Assembly: GCF_047238185.1 (NCBI RefSeq)
Contig: NZ_JBDFMI010000006.1
Span: 496,001-560,000, forward strand
Direction: 5' to 3'
From: Bacillus_AD sp047238185
GTDB lineage: Bacteria > Bacillota > Bacilli > Bacillales > DSM-1321
Length of the DNA stretch: 64,000 bases
Shown here: positions 26,723 through 35,763 of the stretch, piece after piece
Layout of the letters: every line of letters begins with the position of its first letter
Position numbering within the stretch: position 1 is the stretch's first letter
Program-made: the position numbers and the translations under genes
Notes under the pieces: model-generated
Seen by the model: the letters and a program-made list of their open reading frames with translations, nothing else
What the model was told of the DNA's origin: nothing
Databases searched by the model: none

Positions 26723-28165
26723 ATGAATGCCAAACTGCTTCATGATCTTAATGAACATTTTATGTTTGACGTATTAAATTCCTTGGAAGATGGCATTTGG
26801 ATTCTGGATAAGGACGGCAATGTTTTATGGGTCAACGATCAGGTAAAGGAATCGTTTAAGGAAATCACTGATACGGAATTACTGGCAGACAATGTAATGG
26901 ACATGGAAGAACGAGGCATCTTTTTCCCTTCCATCGCAAGGCTGGTTATCGAGCACAGAAATTTTGTCAGCACTGTCCAGGTTACGAAAAATAACGTTAT
27001 TTTGCTCGTATCAGGAAACTATATCCCTGATGAAAATGGACATATCAAATATATTATCACCCATGCGCGTGAGCTCAGCAAAACGTTAAAAGCGACCATC
27101 GAACCGGAAAAAACGGAAGCTCTCCTGCAGCAATACAGACAGCAAATGAAACAAGTCATTCTGCAAAAATACCGTGAAACCGACGATCATCTAATCGGAC
27201 AAAGCAAGGCAGTAATGACGATGTTTGATTGGATCGAGAAAGTGGCAGATGTCGATACGACCATACTCCTAACCGGCGAAACAGGTGTCGGAAAAAGTAC
27301 GGTCGCCCATAAAATACACCAACTGGGCAATCGGAATAACCAGCCTTTTATCCATTTGAACTGCGGGGCAATTCCTGAAACCTTATTGGAATCAGAGCTG
27401 TTCGGCTATAAGAAGGGAGCCTTCACCGGAGCCAGCCATAATGGAAAGCCCGGACTCATCGCAGCCGCAAACCGCGGAACGCTCTTTTTGGATGAAATCG
27501 CCGAGTTTCCTTTGCGCCTTCAAGTGAAGCTTCTGCAATTTCTACAGAATAAGACGTATTTACCGCTGGGAGATTCTAAGCTAAGAAAAGCAGATGTCCG
27601 TATAATCGCTGCTACTAATGCCAGTCTTCAAGATCGTGTAAAGGAAGGCAGCTTCAGGGCCGATCTCTTTTATCGTCTCAATATCCTGCCCTTTACCATC
27701 CCTCCGCTCAGGGAGCATAAAGAGGACATTATACCGCTGGTGCATTTTTATTTACAGAAATACAATCAGAAATACGGAAAGATCCATACGCTATCTGAAA
27801 AGCTAATCAATGCCTTATATAATCATAGGTGGGAAGGCAATATCCGCGAGTTAGAAAACCTATTGGAGCGCCTTGTCATTACGACCGAACAGCGGGAAAT
27901 AACTTTAACTGATTTACCAAAGGAGTTCGATCTGGAAACAGAGGAACTCGAAGAAGCGGTAGAGGAGATAACGGGCACATTGCCGGAGCAGTTGGAAAAA
28001 ATCGAAAAAAATAGGATTATGAATACATACAAAGAACTGCAGAGTACCAGAAAGACCGCACAAAAACTGGGCGTCTCCCAATCCTATATTATCCGCCGCC
28101 TTAAAAAATATAATTTAACGATTACACAGGATAAAGAGCTGGTGGAAGAACTCCATGCAGATTAG
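26723..28165 (+). CDS. Sigma-54-dependent transcriptional activator (PAS-AAA+-HTH)
   Basis: Domain order: PAS sensor (about residues 12-115, SLEDGIWILDKDGNVLWVND), AAA+ (about 155-385) with Walker A GETGVGKST (186-194), the sigma-54 contact loop GAFTGA (233-238), Walker B LFLDEI, and an arginine-finger region FRADLFYRLN, then a C-terminal HTH of TyrR/Fis type (RKTAQKLGVSQSYIIRRLKKY). It has no receiver domain, so it should respond to a ligand through PAS. It starts with ATG (26723) or GTG (26720) after AAGGA. Its divergent target is very probably the patA operon. I do not recognise it as RocR, AcoR or BkdR. Confidence 0.93.
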   Translation: MNAKLLHDLNEHFMFDVLNSLEDGIWILDKDGNVLWVNDQVKESFKEITDTELLADNVMDMEERGIFFPSIARLVIEHRNFVSTVQVTKNNVILLVSGNYIPDENGHIKYIITHARELSKTLKATIEPEKTEALLQQYRQQMKQVILQKYRETDDHLIGQSKAVMTMFDWIEKVADVDTTILLTGETGVGKSTVAHKIHQLGNRNNQPFIHLNCGAIPETLLESELFGYKKGAFTGASHNGKPGLIAAANRGTLFLDEIAEFPLRLQVKLLQFLQNKTYLPLGDSKLRKADVRIIAATNASLQDRVKEGSFRADLFYRLNILPFTIPPLREHKEDIIPLVHFYLQKYNQKYGKIHTLSEKLINALYNHRWEGNIRELENLLERLVITTEQREITLTDLPKEFDLETEELEEAVEEITGTLPEQLEKIEKNRIMNTYKELQSTRKTAQKLGVSQSYIIRRLKKYNLTITQDKELVEELHAD

Positions 28166-28172
28166 TCCTAAC

Positions 28173-28215
28173 AAAAAAAAGCGAATAAACGGCTTAAGCC
28201 TATGTTCGCTTTTTT
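28173..28215. terminator. Bidirectional terminator
   Basis: AAAAAAAAGCGAA and TTCGCTTTTTT flank an inner GGCTTAAGCC stem, between convergent genes. Confidence 0.85.
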
Positions 28216-29380
28216 ACGAATACATATCCCGTTTGTCCTCTGGCATGTCATTATATACTCTAAAGGTATTTTTTCCGCTATGTTTGGCATAATATAAGGC
28301 TTTATCTGCATAAGAAATGACTTCTTCCGACCGTTGCAGCTGAGATGTGTTTATATAGGCGCCCAAGCTGATCGTAACCACTTCCCCATTTTTATTACTG
28401 AGGAACTCGATTTTTTCCTGTTCGATAGCCCGTACGATTTGGCTGGACAATAAGTGGATTTCATCACTTGATTTATCATGGAATACGATTAAAAATTCTT
28501 CCCCTCCGTACCTGCCGATTCTTCCACCGTTTGCACCGACAAGATTCTTCATCACGTGTGCGGCCCTTTCCAGACATTTATCTCCTTCAACATGGCCATA
28601 TGTATCATTATAGAGCTTGAAATTATCGATATCGACGACCATGCAGCATACCAAATGGCCGGGCTTCTTAAGCCAGGTATGCATACACTCAATAATTGAT
28701 TTTCGATTAGGAATATTGGTCAGAAAATCATTGTATGCAAAATAATTCAATTTGGCATTTTGTGTCTCGATCATCCTCTTTTTCCTATAGTCTTTATAGG
28801 CTTCATTATTGCAATACCGGACAATAATATTGGCAATAATGACCATATAGAAGGAGTTGACCGTTTCAGCCCAAAAAAGCTTAGAAGGCAAATCAGGTAT
28901 AAAAACCAATAGCATCAAAAAAATAGTGAAACTGATGAAATGAATGGTCCAATGAACCAAAGATGGTATACGTACCCCAACTGAATTTAGTAATACAATT
29001 TGCATAAAGATATAGGAGGACAAGCCAGTCCTCACATCTAAAGCGGCAAATACAGCGCTCCACACTGAAATAAACAAAACATATCCATATTGTATACTCT
29101 TCATTCTCTTGATCTGTTGAGTGGAAAAATGAAATACCCCCAGAAAAAGAATAGCCCCTGCAATAGCTGAAAGATATACATACAAATAATAATCCGGAAT
29201 CTCAGGCAATTTAAAGTCGGCGGAAAAATAAAAGCCTGCCATCATAATGCTTTCTAACAGGAGCACCATGATGGCAACAATCAATAAAAATTTTCTATTC
29301 TTCGCAAGGCGAAATTGCCAAAAGTCATGGTCATGCATAATTGCCGGGTCTGTAAGGATCTTGGATCGTAAACCTTTCAT
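28214..29380 (-). CDS. Membrane-bound diguanylate cyclase
   Basis: Makes the second messenger cyclic di-GMP. About 180 N-terminal residues form six membrane helices; the C-terminal GGDEF domain begins at YNDFLTNIPNRKS and contains the active-site variant GGEEF (in GRYGGEEFLIVFHD), expected to be active. An inhibitory RxxD upstream is not obvious. The start at 29380 follows GGTGAT; the upstream ATG lies within it. 388 residues, single gene. The adjoining genes give no hint of the signal sensed. Confidence 0.92.
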   Translation of the reverse strand: MKGLRSKILTDPAIMHDHDFWQFRLAKNRKFLLIVAIMVLLLESIMMAGFYFSADFKLPEIPDYYLYVYLSAIAGAILFLGVFHFSTQQIKRMKSIQYGYVLFISVWSAVFAALDVRTGLSSYIFMQIVLLNSVGVRIPSLVHWTIHFISFTIFLMLLVFIPDLPSKLFWAETVNSFYMVIIANIIVRYCNNEAYKDYRKKRMIETQNAKLNYFAYNDFLTNIPNRKSIIECMHTWLKKPGHLVCCMVVDIDNFKLYNDTYGHVEGDKCLERAAHVMKNLVGANGGRIGRYGGEEFLIVFHDKSSDEIHLLSSQIVRAIEQEKIEFLSNKNGEVVTISLGAYINTSQLQRSEEVISYADKALYYAKHSGKNTFRVYNDMPEDKRDMYS

Positions 29381-29461
29381 GGCATCACCCATTTTTCATT
29401 TTTATATTTTTTAGTATATCACAATAACTTTCTGAAAATTTATATCAATGGGCTGTATACT

Positions 29462-29490
29462 AAAAAAGAAGCCTTATCGGAAGGCTCCTC
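29462..29490 (-). terminator. Terminator of glsA
   Basis: On the minus strand GAGCCTT-CCGAT-AAGGCTTC is followed by TTTTTT. Confidence 0.85.
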
Positions 29491-29498
29491 ATTTTGGA

Positions 29499-30488
29499 TT
29501 AAAAAATCGTGAAATCCCATTTTCTTGCGATATGCCGCAATAATTGCACCCCTGCGACACTGTTTCCGATTTCATCTATAGCTGGGCCATAAATGCCGAT
29601 GCCGCAGCCATCTGGAAAAGGAGTTCCCTGGGACTTGACGCTTGGGGGAATAGCCGCCAAAATGCCGCCGGACACGCCGCTTTTAGCTGGTACACCCACA
29701 AATGCGGCGAACTTGCCGGATGCATTATACATGCCGCAGGTTACCATCAACGCCTTTGTCAACCGGGCTAATTCCTTCGAAAAAATCTTTTCCTTCCGTA
29801 CAGGATGATATCCATCCAGTGCCAGGACTAACCCAATCATAGCAATTTCCTCTGAATTCACCTCGATGGAACATTGCTTTAAATACACTTCCAATGCTTC
29901 TTCAACAGAGCCTTCCAGGAATCCGGTCTCCTTCAAGTAGTGGGCCAATGCACGGTTTCGATGGGCCGTGTGCCATTCCGACTGGAATACTTCTTCGTTT
30001 ACCTTCGGCCGCTTCCCTACTATCTTTTCGATAAAGGTACAGATTGCTTCCACTTTATCCGTAGGCGTTTCACCCACTAGCATGGATGAAACCGTAATGG
30101 CACCGGCATTGATCATCGGATTGAACGGTCTTCCCGGATTATGCATTTCCAGACGGACAATCGAATTGAACGCATCGCCTGTCGGTTCAACATCCACTCT
30201 TTCCAATACATATGGAATCCCATGCTCCATGCAAGCTACAATAAAGCTGATGATCTTCGATATGCTTTGTAACGTATAGGGAGCTTCCCAATCCCCTGCT
30301 TTCACAACTGTACCGTCTGCGCCGATCATGCAAATACCTAATTGTGATGAATCTGCCCTTTTTAAAGCTGGTATATAAGAAGCGCACTGCCCTTGATCCG
30401 TATAGGATTTATATTGTTCCACCCACTCTTCTATACGCTCGATGCCATCCGGTCTTGTCTGTTCCATTACATCTTTCAATTCTCCCAT
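29499..30488 (-). CDS. glsA: Glutaminase A
   Basis: Hydrolyses glutamine to glutamate and ammonia. It is a serine-dependent beta-lactamase-like enzyme; the SxxK motif (LQSISK, serine about 71), the NPMINAGAI segment and the C-terminal SGVSGGILAAIP are visible. The start at 30488 (MGELKDV) follows AAAGGAAG; the longer frame to 30548 has none. 329 residues. Monocistronic. Confidence 0.95.
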   Translation of the reverse strand: MGELKDVMEQTRPDGIERIEEWVEQYKSYTDQGQCASYIPALKRADSSQLGICMIGADGTVVKAGDWEAPYTLQSISKIISFIVACMEHGIPYVLERVDVEPTGDAFNSIVRLEMHNPGRPFNPMINAGAITVSSMLVGETPTDKVEAICTFIEKIVGKRPKVNEEVFQSEWHTAHRNRALAHYLKETGFLEGSVEEALEVYLKQCSIEVNSEEIAMIGLVLALDGYHPVRKEKIFSKELARLTKALMVTCGMYNASGKFAAFVGVPAKSGVSGGILAAIPPSVKSQGTPFPDGCGIGIYGPAIDEIGNSVAGVQLLRHIARKWDFTIF

Positions 30489-30771
30489 ATCGTCTCTTCC
30501 TTTCAATTTAGGGAAAATAAATGATGAGAACCTAAGGATCCTCACCATTCACTAATGATCTGTATATTGGCATGCTGCCTAGTTTACGCAGCACGGCTGA
30601 TTTTCATATTGTCTAAGCTCGTAAAAACACTCCATTATTATTACCCATTAAGTTGATAATACGCCACAGATTATCTGTTCGTAAAGGAGGGATAAAAATG
30701 GAAAAAGAGGATTGCTATATTTGGGCCACACAAAAAAACAGCTCTAATGGCTGCTTTTTGGTACACACTCT

Positions 30772-31275
30772 TTATTGCTTATCCTTTTTATCCACTACCA
30801 CATGTGTAAATGTACTTCCCGTGACATCCACATCAAATGCCTGGCCGAAGCCAACCACATACCGGCCTGCCCGTGGATTCAGCTCGAACAAAGAGAAATC
30901 CAATCCTCGCAGCAGATCCATCATCGCCTTGCCGTGGTCTTTTTCAAACCTAGCAAAGATTTCTCCATGCCCTTCATTCCCGATATTTTCTGTTGTGCAC
31001 TGAAATCGTACGCGTTCTAGAGCGAATTTATTTTGGGCGCCTTTCTCATCAGCAATCATCATAATATGAATGAATTCGTTACTTTCTATAAACCGGTAAT
31101 GATCCGAGATTCTGCTGATATATATATAGAACTTGCCGTTTAATTGAATATAAGGTGTGTAACTGATGAAGGGGTCTCCGTTTCCATCTTTGCTGCTGAT
31201 TACCAAAGTTTTGCATGCATCCATAAAGCTGGCATACTGCTCTTTCTTTTGCTCGATATCGATTTGCTTTTTCAT
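30772..31275 (-). CDS. hugZ: HugZ/HutZ family heme utilisation protein
   Basis: A split-barrel FMN-binding-fold protein of 167 residues related to HugZ/HutZ, which bind and in some bacteria degrade heme to release iron. Signature segments are KTLVISSKDGNGDPFISYTP and the C-terminal NPRAGRYVVGFGQAFDVD. It is the last gene of a Fur-boxed operon with a heme/siderophore ABC importer, 17 nt after the ATPase, which supports a cytoplasmic heme role. GAGGAAAAAAA precedes the ATG. Confidence 0.88.
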   Translation of the reverse strand: MKKQIDIEQKKEQYASFMDACKTLVISSKDGNGDPFISYTPYIQLNGKFYIYISRISDHYRFIESNEFIHIMMIADEKGAQNKFALERVRFQCTTENIGNEGHGEIFARFEKDHGKAMMDLLRGLDFSLFELNPRAGRYVVGFGQAFDVDVTGSTFTHVVVDKKDKQ

Positions 31276-31292
31276 TTCTTTTTTTCCTCCTC

Positions 31293-32084
31293 TTATTGAA
31301 TCGGCACAGGAGATATGCCGATAATATGAATCTGCGGCTTTCCATGCCTATAATGGGAATCAATTTCACATTCTACCCCATATATCCGGCGAATCATCTC
31401 TTTTGTCATGACTTCTTCCGGAGTTCCATAATGTTTCACAGCCCCTTTTGACAGGACACATATTTTATCACTATAGATGCTTGCCTGATTCAAATCATGC
31501 AGCACCATTACAACGGTCGTCTGTAATTCTTTGTTTACGGCATGGACCAATTCAAGCAGCTGGAGCTGATGGGCAATATCCAGATAGGTTGTCGGTTCAT
31601 CAAGCATCAATATTTTCGGCCTTTGCGCCAATGACATCGCTATCCATGCCCTCTGCGCTTCCCCTCCGGATAGTGATGCTACTGAACGGCTTCTAAGCGG
31701 CTTCAAGCCTGTTTTTTCGATTGCCCAATCCACAATTTCTGTATCTTCCTCGTTTGGGCGTTCATACCATTTTTTATGGGGAAGTCTGCCGTATTTCACC
31801 AAATCCTCCACTGTTAAATCCGCAGGCGGTTCATTGGACTGAAAGAGGACACTCAACAACTGGGAAATTGGTTTACTTTTTAATGATTGCAAATCCTTCC
31901 CATCCAAGAAAACCGTATTTTTCTCCACAGAGATCAATCTGGACATCGCCTTCAAAGCTGTCGATTTACCTGAACCATTTGGCCCGATAATCGAAACGAT
32001 TTCTCCCTTTTGAACATGCATTGAAAAATGATCTAAGATCTTTTTTTGGTCAAGAGTGATATTCAATGATTGTACCTTCAACAA
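31293..32084 (-). CDS. Iron/heme ABC transporter ATPase
   Basis: A FecE/HmuV-type ATPase, about 264 residues, with Walker A GPNGSGKST, signature LSGGEAQRAWIAMSLAQ and Walker B ILMLDEPTTYLD, the last being typical of siderophore/heme importers. Start: TTG at 32084 has AGGTGA 8 nt upstream, whereas the GTG at 32096 lies inside that site; the TTG is preferred. It follows the permease without a gap. Confidence 0.92.
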   Translation of the reverse strand: MLKVQSLNITLDQKKILDHFSMHVQKGEIVSIIGPNGSGKSTALKAMSRLISVEKNTVFLDGKDLQSLKSKPISQLLSVLFQSNEPPADLTVEDLVKYGRLPHKKWYERPNEEDTEIVDWAIEKTGLKPLRSRSVASLSGGEAQRAWIAMSLAQRPKILMLDEPTTYLDIAHQLQLLELVHAVNKELQTTVVMVLHDLNQASIYSDKICVLSKGAVKHYGTPEEVMTKEMIRRIYGVECEIDSHYRHGKPQIHIIGISPVPIQ

Positions 32085-32085
32085 A

Positions 32086-33072
32086 TCAAATGTCACCTGC
32101 TCTCATTAAATATAGGAAGTAAGGTCCCCCTACCATCGCCATCACGATGCCGGCAGGTATGTCCAATGGTGAAAATAAAGATCTTCCCATTGTATCGGCG
32201 ATAAGAAGGACGAGCCCTCCCAGAACCATGCTCATAGGTATAAGAAGGCGGTAATTAGAACCTACCAGCAGTCTTGACATATGAGGCACCACCAGTCCGA
32301 CAAAGCCCAATAAACCTACGGCCGCCACCGAAACAGCTGCTAGATAGACCGCTACAAATGAAAGCAAAATCCGGATACGGTTTGTATTTTCACCTAGATT
32401 GACAGCGACATTTTCCCCTAATCCCAAAATATTGGCCGATCTTATGCAGAATAAAGCCAATACCCAACCAATGACAGAATAAGGAAGCAGCATCCAAAGA
32501 TCGCCCATGCCTTTGCCCGCTAAGCTTCCATTCATCCATTGCAAGGCAGAGGGAAGCCTATCGCTGTATAAAATGGAAAGCAAACCGGTGATTCCTCCGA
32601 AAACAGCATTTACTGCCACACCCGAGAGAATAATCCGCACGGGAGAAATGCCATTTTTCTTCCATGCAAGGGCATATACCATTATTACGGCTACAAGCCC
32701 GCCTCCGACTGCAGCAAGCGGGATCCACTTGCCAAAGCCGGGAAACAACAATAATATGAACAATACTGTAACCGCAGCGCCACTCGATACGCCGGTTAAT
32801 CCCGGATCTGCCAGGGGGTTTTTCATAACAGACTGCAGCAATGCGCCTGAGATTGCAAGGTTTATTCCTGCAATAACGGCAATCAAAACTCTAGGAATCC
32901 GCAAATCCCATATGATGGTTTCAGATAGTGTTTCCCCTGAACCAAAGAGCGTCCTAATGGTCTCTCCAGGGGCGATGAAGACACTGCCGATCCCAATGGA
33001 CAGGATGATAAAAGCAATCAAAAGAAAAAAGGCAATGATTATGCTGGCTCCGCGCTTTGTTTTGACTTCCAT
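32086..33072 (-). CDS. Iron/heme ABC transporter permease, FecCD family
   Basis: A 328-residue membrane protein with nine to ten predicted helices and FecCD landmarks: LRIPRVLIAVIAG, GVSSGAAVTVL, LGFVGLVVPHMSRLLVG and PAGIVMAMVGGPYFLYL. It forms the pore (as a dimer) for the substrate delivered by the upstream lipoprotein. Confidence 0.94.
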   Translation of the reverse strand: MEVKTKRGASIIIAFFLLIAFIILSIGIGSVFIAPGETIRTLFGSGETLSETIIWDLRIPRVLIAVIAGINLAISGALLQSVMKNPLADPGLTGVSSGAAVTVLFILLLFPGFGKWIPLAAVGGGLVAVIMVYALAWKKNGISPVRIILSGVAVNAVFGGITGLLSILYSDRLPSALQWMNGSLAGKGMGDLWMLLPYSVIGWVLALFCIRSANILGLGENVAVNLGENTNRIRILLSFVAVYLAAVSVAAVGLLGFVGLVVPHMSRLLVGSNYRLLIPMSMVLGGLVLLIADTMGRSLFSPLDIPAGIVMAMVGGPYFLYLMRAGDI

Positions 33073-33099
33073 TTTTCTCGACCCTCATTCTTTATCAAA

Positions 33100-34086
33100 T
33101 TACTTATATAACATATCGTTCAATTGCTCGAGTCCTTCCGTTGCCTTTTCAATAGAAGCGTATCCAAACGTTTCATAATCCAGCGCCTGTACACGGTCTT
33201 CCTTAAACGCATTCAATTTCTCCCATGCCCCATTCTTTTTCACCTCCGCTTTAAATTGCTCCAAAGCAGCTGTTGGATCTCCATGGGAAACGAGCAAAAT
33301 GGCGTCTGGATTGGATGTAATGACATCTTCCATGTTCATTGGAACGTATGCCTCTTTAGAATTGGTAGCTTCACTGACAATATTGGATGCACCCAGTTTT
33401 TTGGCCAGACTGCCGACATATGTAGTATCATTCATCAGCATGAAGGATTCGCCTGATCCGAACAACAGCATAACTTTCGGTGCATTTTTTCCTTTTACAT
33501 GCGCTAAAACAGCTGATTCTTTCCGGTCCAACTGTGCAAGGTAGTCGCTTGCTTTTTGTTCCTTGTTCAATGCTTTACCTAAAACCCCTAGCGATAATTT
33601 CAATTCCTCATAAGAATCGGTTGGAATATATGCCCTAGCCAATTTACTGTTCTTAACTTTCTTCTCCAGACTATCCTCAATCGATTCCGGCCCAATAATC
33701 AATTCAGGCTTCAGGCTTACTATTTTTTCGACATCCGGTTCGATCGTAGAACCGATTTTTGTAATGCTGTCGAATCCTTCAGGCAATGTATGGGTCGAAG
33801 TTGGTATGCCAACCGGCTTTATATCTAAAATGTGCAGCATTTCTGCTATAGAAACCGATGTGGTCACAATCGATTTGCCCGCATTTTCAGGAAACTGCTT
33901 TAACAATTCAGCCACTTCACTGCTATTTTCACTGAATGCACTGATTTCAGTTTTGGATGTTTCAGTATCCGCTTTATGAGCTTCCGTTTTCTCCTTGTTT
34001 GCAGCCGGCTTGGCCGTATCTTCCGAACATCCCCCCAACACAAGCAAAGAGAAACAAAATAAAACTCCATATACACTGTTCTTCAT
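33100..34086 (-). CDS. Iron/heme ABC transporter substrate-binding lipoprotein
   Basis: Lipoprotein signal with lipobox LGGC (cysteine about 20), a charged linker rich in Lys and Glu, then a type III periplasmic-binding fold (GKSIVTTSVSIAEMLHILDIKPVGIP). A partner of the HugZ protein, so heme is the likely ligand, although ferric siderophore cannot be excluded. It is the first gene of the operon and has a Fur box 27 nt upstream. Confidence 0.92.
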   Translation of the reverse strand: MKNSVYGVLFCFSLLVLGGCSEDTAKPAANKEKTEAHKADTETSKTEISAFSENSSEVAELLKQFPENAGKSIVTTSVSIAEMLHILDIKPVGIPTSTHTLPEGFDSITKIGSTIEPDVEKIVSLKPELIIGPESIEDSLEKKVKNSKLARAYIPTDSYEELKLSLGVLGKALNKEQKASDYLAQLDRKESAVLAHVKGKNAPKVMLLFGSGESFMLMNDTTYVGSLAKKLGASNIVSEATNSKEAYVPMNMEDVITSNPDAILLVSHGDPTAALEQFKAEVKKNGAWEKLNAFKEDRVQALDYETFGYASIEKATEGLEQLNDMLYK

Positions 34087-34112
34087 CTTTTAATCCCCCG
34101 TCGTTTTCTAAT

Positions 34113-34133
34113 TGAAAATAATTATCATTATCA
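34113..34133 (-). promoter_or_regulatory. Fur box
   Basis: On the minus strand the 21-bp site begins TGATAATGATAATTATT and ends TTCA, close to the Bacillus 7-1-7 Fur consensus. It lies within a larger palindrome with arms TTCTAATTG and CAATTAGAA. Iron-replete Fur should repress the heme operon. Confidence 0.88.
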
Positions 34134-34220
34134 ATTAGAAATATATCAGACAACTTCATTTTTAACAATATGTTTTCAGTTTTTTTACACATAATTTAAT
34201 ACAATCTGCTTTTTTCCATC

Positions 34221-34250
34221 AAAAAAGGAGGGCCCGATTGGACACCTCCT
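34221..34250 (-). terminator. Terminator of queT
   Basis: On the minus strand AGGAGG and CCTCCT flank an 11-nt loop region, followed by TTTTTT. Confidence 0.75.
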
Positions 34251-34256
34251 GCTCAT

Positions 34257-34769
34257 TTATTTGGTTAAATCTACTTTTTTCTTAATGAAATAAATCGCTA
34301 TACCGCCGACTGTCATTGATAGCAATTCACCAAGCCCGACCGTAAAGTATGTCGGCCAGAACGGCAGATCATAAAGAATCGTCAATTGCCCTGCAACAGT
34401 AAACATCGACAGCGCGAAAATCAATGCGGTAATGCTTATTTTCAAAATATCATTCTTCAGCTTCTTCGTCACTGCCCGGCACAAAATCAACACTAGAAAT
34501 GTAGAGATACCGCCGATTGGCACATCCATAACCCATGTAGGGGACATGAAATTGGCCAGTATGACTCCCAATGTGACCGCAATGACGTAGCGTTTATTAT
34601 ACAGCGCCAGATAGTTGAACATCTCCGATAATCTCAATTGGATGGCGCCAAAGCTGATAACGGATAATAAAACGGTCACTGCCACGTATAAAGCAGCAAC
34701 AAGTGACATCTTCGTGAGCTCGCTTACCGAAGATGCACGCGATGAATCTTTTGAAATAGACGTATTCAA
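34257..34769 (-). CDS. queT: QueT family queuosine-precursor transporter (ECF S component)
   Basis: A 170-residue membrane protein with five to six helices and the QueT motif RLSEMFNYLALYNKRYVIAVTLGVILANFMSP. Such proteins bind a queuosine precursor (queuine, preQ1 or preQ0) and work with the shared ECF module, not encoded here. The start is TTG at 34769, 9 nt after AAGGAG; the frame open to 34793 would put the ribosome site inside the coding region. A structured leader that can sequester this ribosome site lies upstream. Confidence 0.9.
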   Translation of the reverse strand: MNTSISKDSSRASSVSELTKMSLVAALYVAVTVLLSVISFGAIQLRLSEMFNYLALYNKRYVIAVTLGVILANFMSPTWVMDVPIGGISTFLVLILCRAVTKKLKNDILKISITALIFALSMFTVAGQLTILYDLPFWPTYFTVGLGELLSMTVGGIAIYFIKKKVDLTK

Positions 34770-34894
34770 TTTAATTTCTCCTTTGTAAAGCAACTATCCG
34801 CTGCTTTAGTAATAACTACGGCCAAAGGAAGTAGAGCTCTTCGCCCTATCAGAAGTGCCGCAGTGCAAGCATTTATGCTTACCCGCGTATTATA
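34770..34894 (-). ncRNA. Structured queT leader, candidate preQ1-type riboswitch (not class I)
   Basis: A TATAAT box (complement of 34889-34894) gives a leader of about 113 nt. It can form AAGCA/TGCTT, GAAG/CTTC within GGC/GCC, TAGT/ACTA and AAAGCA/TGCTTT helices. The loop sequence TCCTTTG (complement of 34823-34829) can pair with CAAAGGA of the ribosome site (complement of 34779-34786). That resembles the translational, pseudoknot logic of preQ1-II. The class I core is absent. Confidence 0.55.
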
Positions 34895-34919
34895 ACAGAA
34901 GAAAAGTCCATTGAACACA

Positions 34920-35675
34920 CTATTTTACAATCCAGCCTCCATCAATCGGCACGGTCGTTCCGTGCATATAATCCGCTGCACGGCTCGCGAGAAATAACGT
35001 TAAAGCGGCCACTTCGCCTGGTTGCGCCCAGCGCCCGGCCGGTGTCTCATCCGCCACCCATTTCGCCATTTCCGCTTCGCCCTCGAAATCCGCCTTGTTC
35101 ATCGGAGTTTGAATCGCACCGGGGGCAATCGCATTTGCACGGATTCCCTCGCGGCAATAATCCAAATCCAGCTGTTTCGTATAACCGATGATCGCATGCT
35201 TGGACGCCGTATAAGCAGCTCCGCCTCCACCCGCCACAAGACCGGCAATCGAAGCCATGTTCACGATGACTCCCGCTTTTTTCTTCAGCATATGGGGCAG
35301 AACAGTATTGGTTACCAGATATGTGCCTTTCACATTCGTGTCCATGATGCGGTCCCACAGTTCCTCATCGGTATCAAGCGTTTTTGCAAAGCCATCGAGG
35401 ATGCCTGCTGTATTCAGTAAAATATCGATAGAGCCTCTCTTTTCCAACGCCTGCTCGACCGCTTGCTTTACATCCTCTCTTTTGCTCACACTGCCTATTG
35501 TGCAGTGGAACTGCTGGCTATATTTTTTTTTCAGGAATGACAGACCGTCTTCATCTATATCAAGGGCGCATACATTCGCTCCATTTTCCATAAAAGCGAG
35601 GGCTTGCGCCTGCCCAATTCCAGACGCTGCCCCTGTTATAAATACGGTCTTCCCTGCATATTCTTCGAATTTCAT
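34920..35675 (-). CDS. SDR family oxidoreductase (FabG-like)
   Basis: A classical short-chain dehydrogenase of 251 residues: cofactor motif TGAASGIGQAQ (about 14-24), NTAGI, active-site serine in NMASIAG and YTASKHA with catalytic Tyr/Lys. The acidic residue after beta-2 (CALDID) suggests NAD(H). Substrate unknown. The start at 35675 follows GAAGGTGAC. Single gene. Confidence 0.88.
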   Translation of the reverse strand: MKFEEYAGKTVFITGAASGIGQAQALAFMENGANVCALDIDEDGLSFLKKKYSQQFHCTIGSVSKREDVKQAVEQALEKRGSIDILLNTAGILDGFAKTLDTDEELWDRIMDTNVKGTYLVTNTVLPHMLKKKAGVIVNMASIAGLVAGGGGAAYTASKHAIIGYTKQLDLDYCREGIRANAIAPGAIQTPMNKADFEGEAEMAKWVADETPAGRWAQPGEVAALTLFLASRAADYMHGTTVPIDGGWIVK

Positions 35676-35729
35676 AACGTCACCTTCATTCAGAACCAAA
35701 GCCTCATAGCCAGTTCCTTAGTTTGCACT

Positions 35730-35757
35730 AAAAAGCCCACGATTTCTCATGGGCTTA
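35730..35757 (-). terminator. Terminator of the DUF2829 gene
   Basis: On the minus strand AAGCCCA pairs with TGGGCTT, which runs into TTTTTAG. Confidence 0.8.
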
Positions 35758-35763
35758 ACATGC

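Noticed and set aside
35257..35709. 150-codon plus-strand frame opposite the SDR gene
   Set aside because: Antisense shadow; serine/phenylalanine-rich with no start signal.
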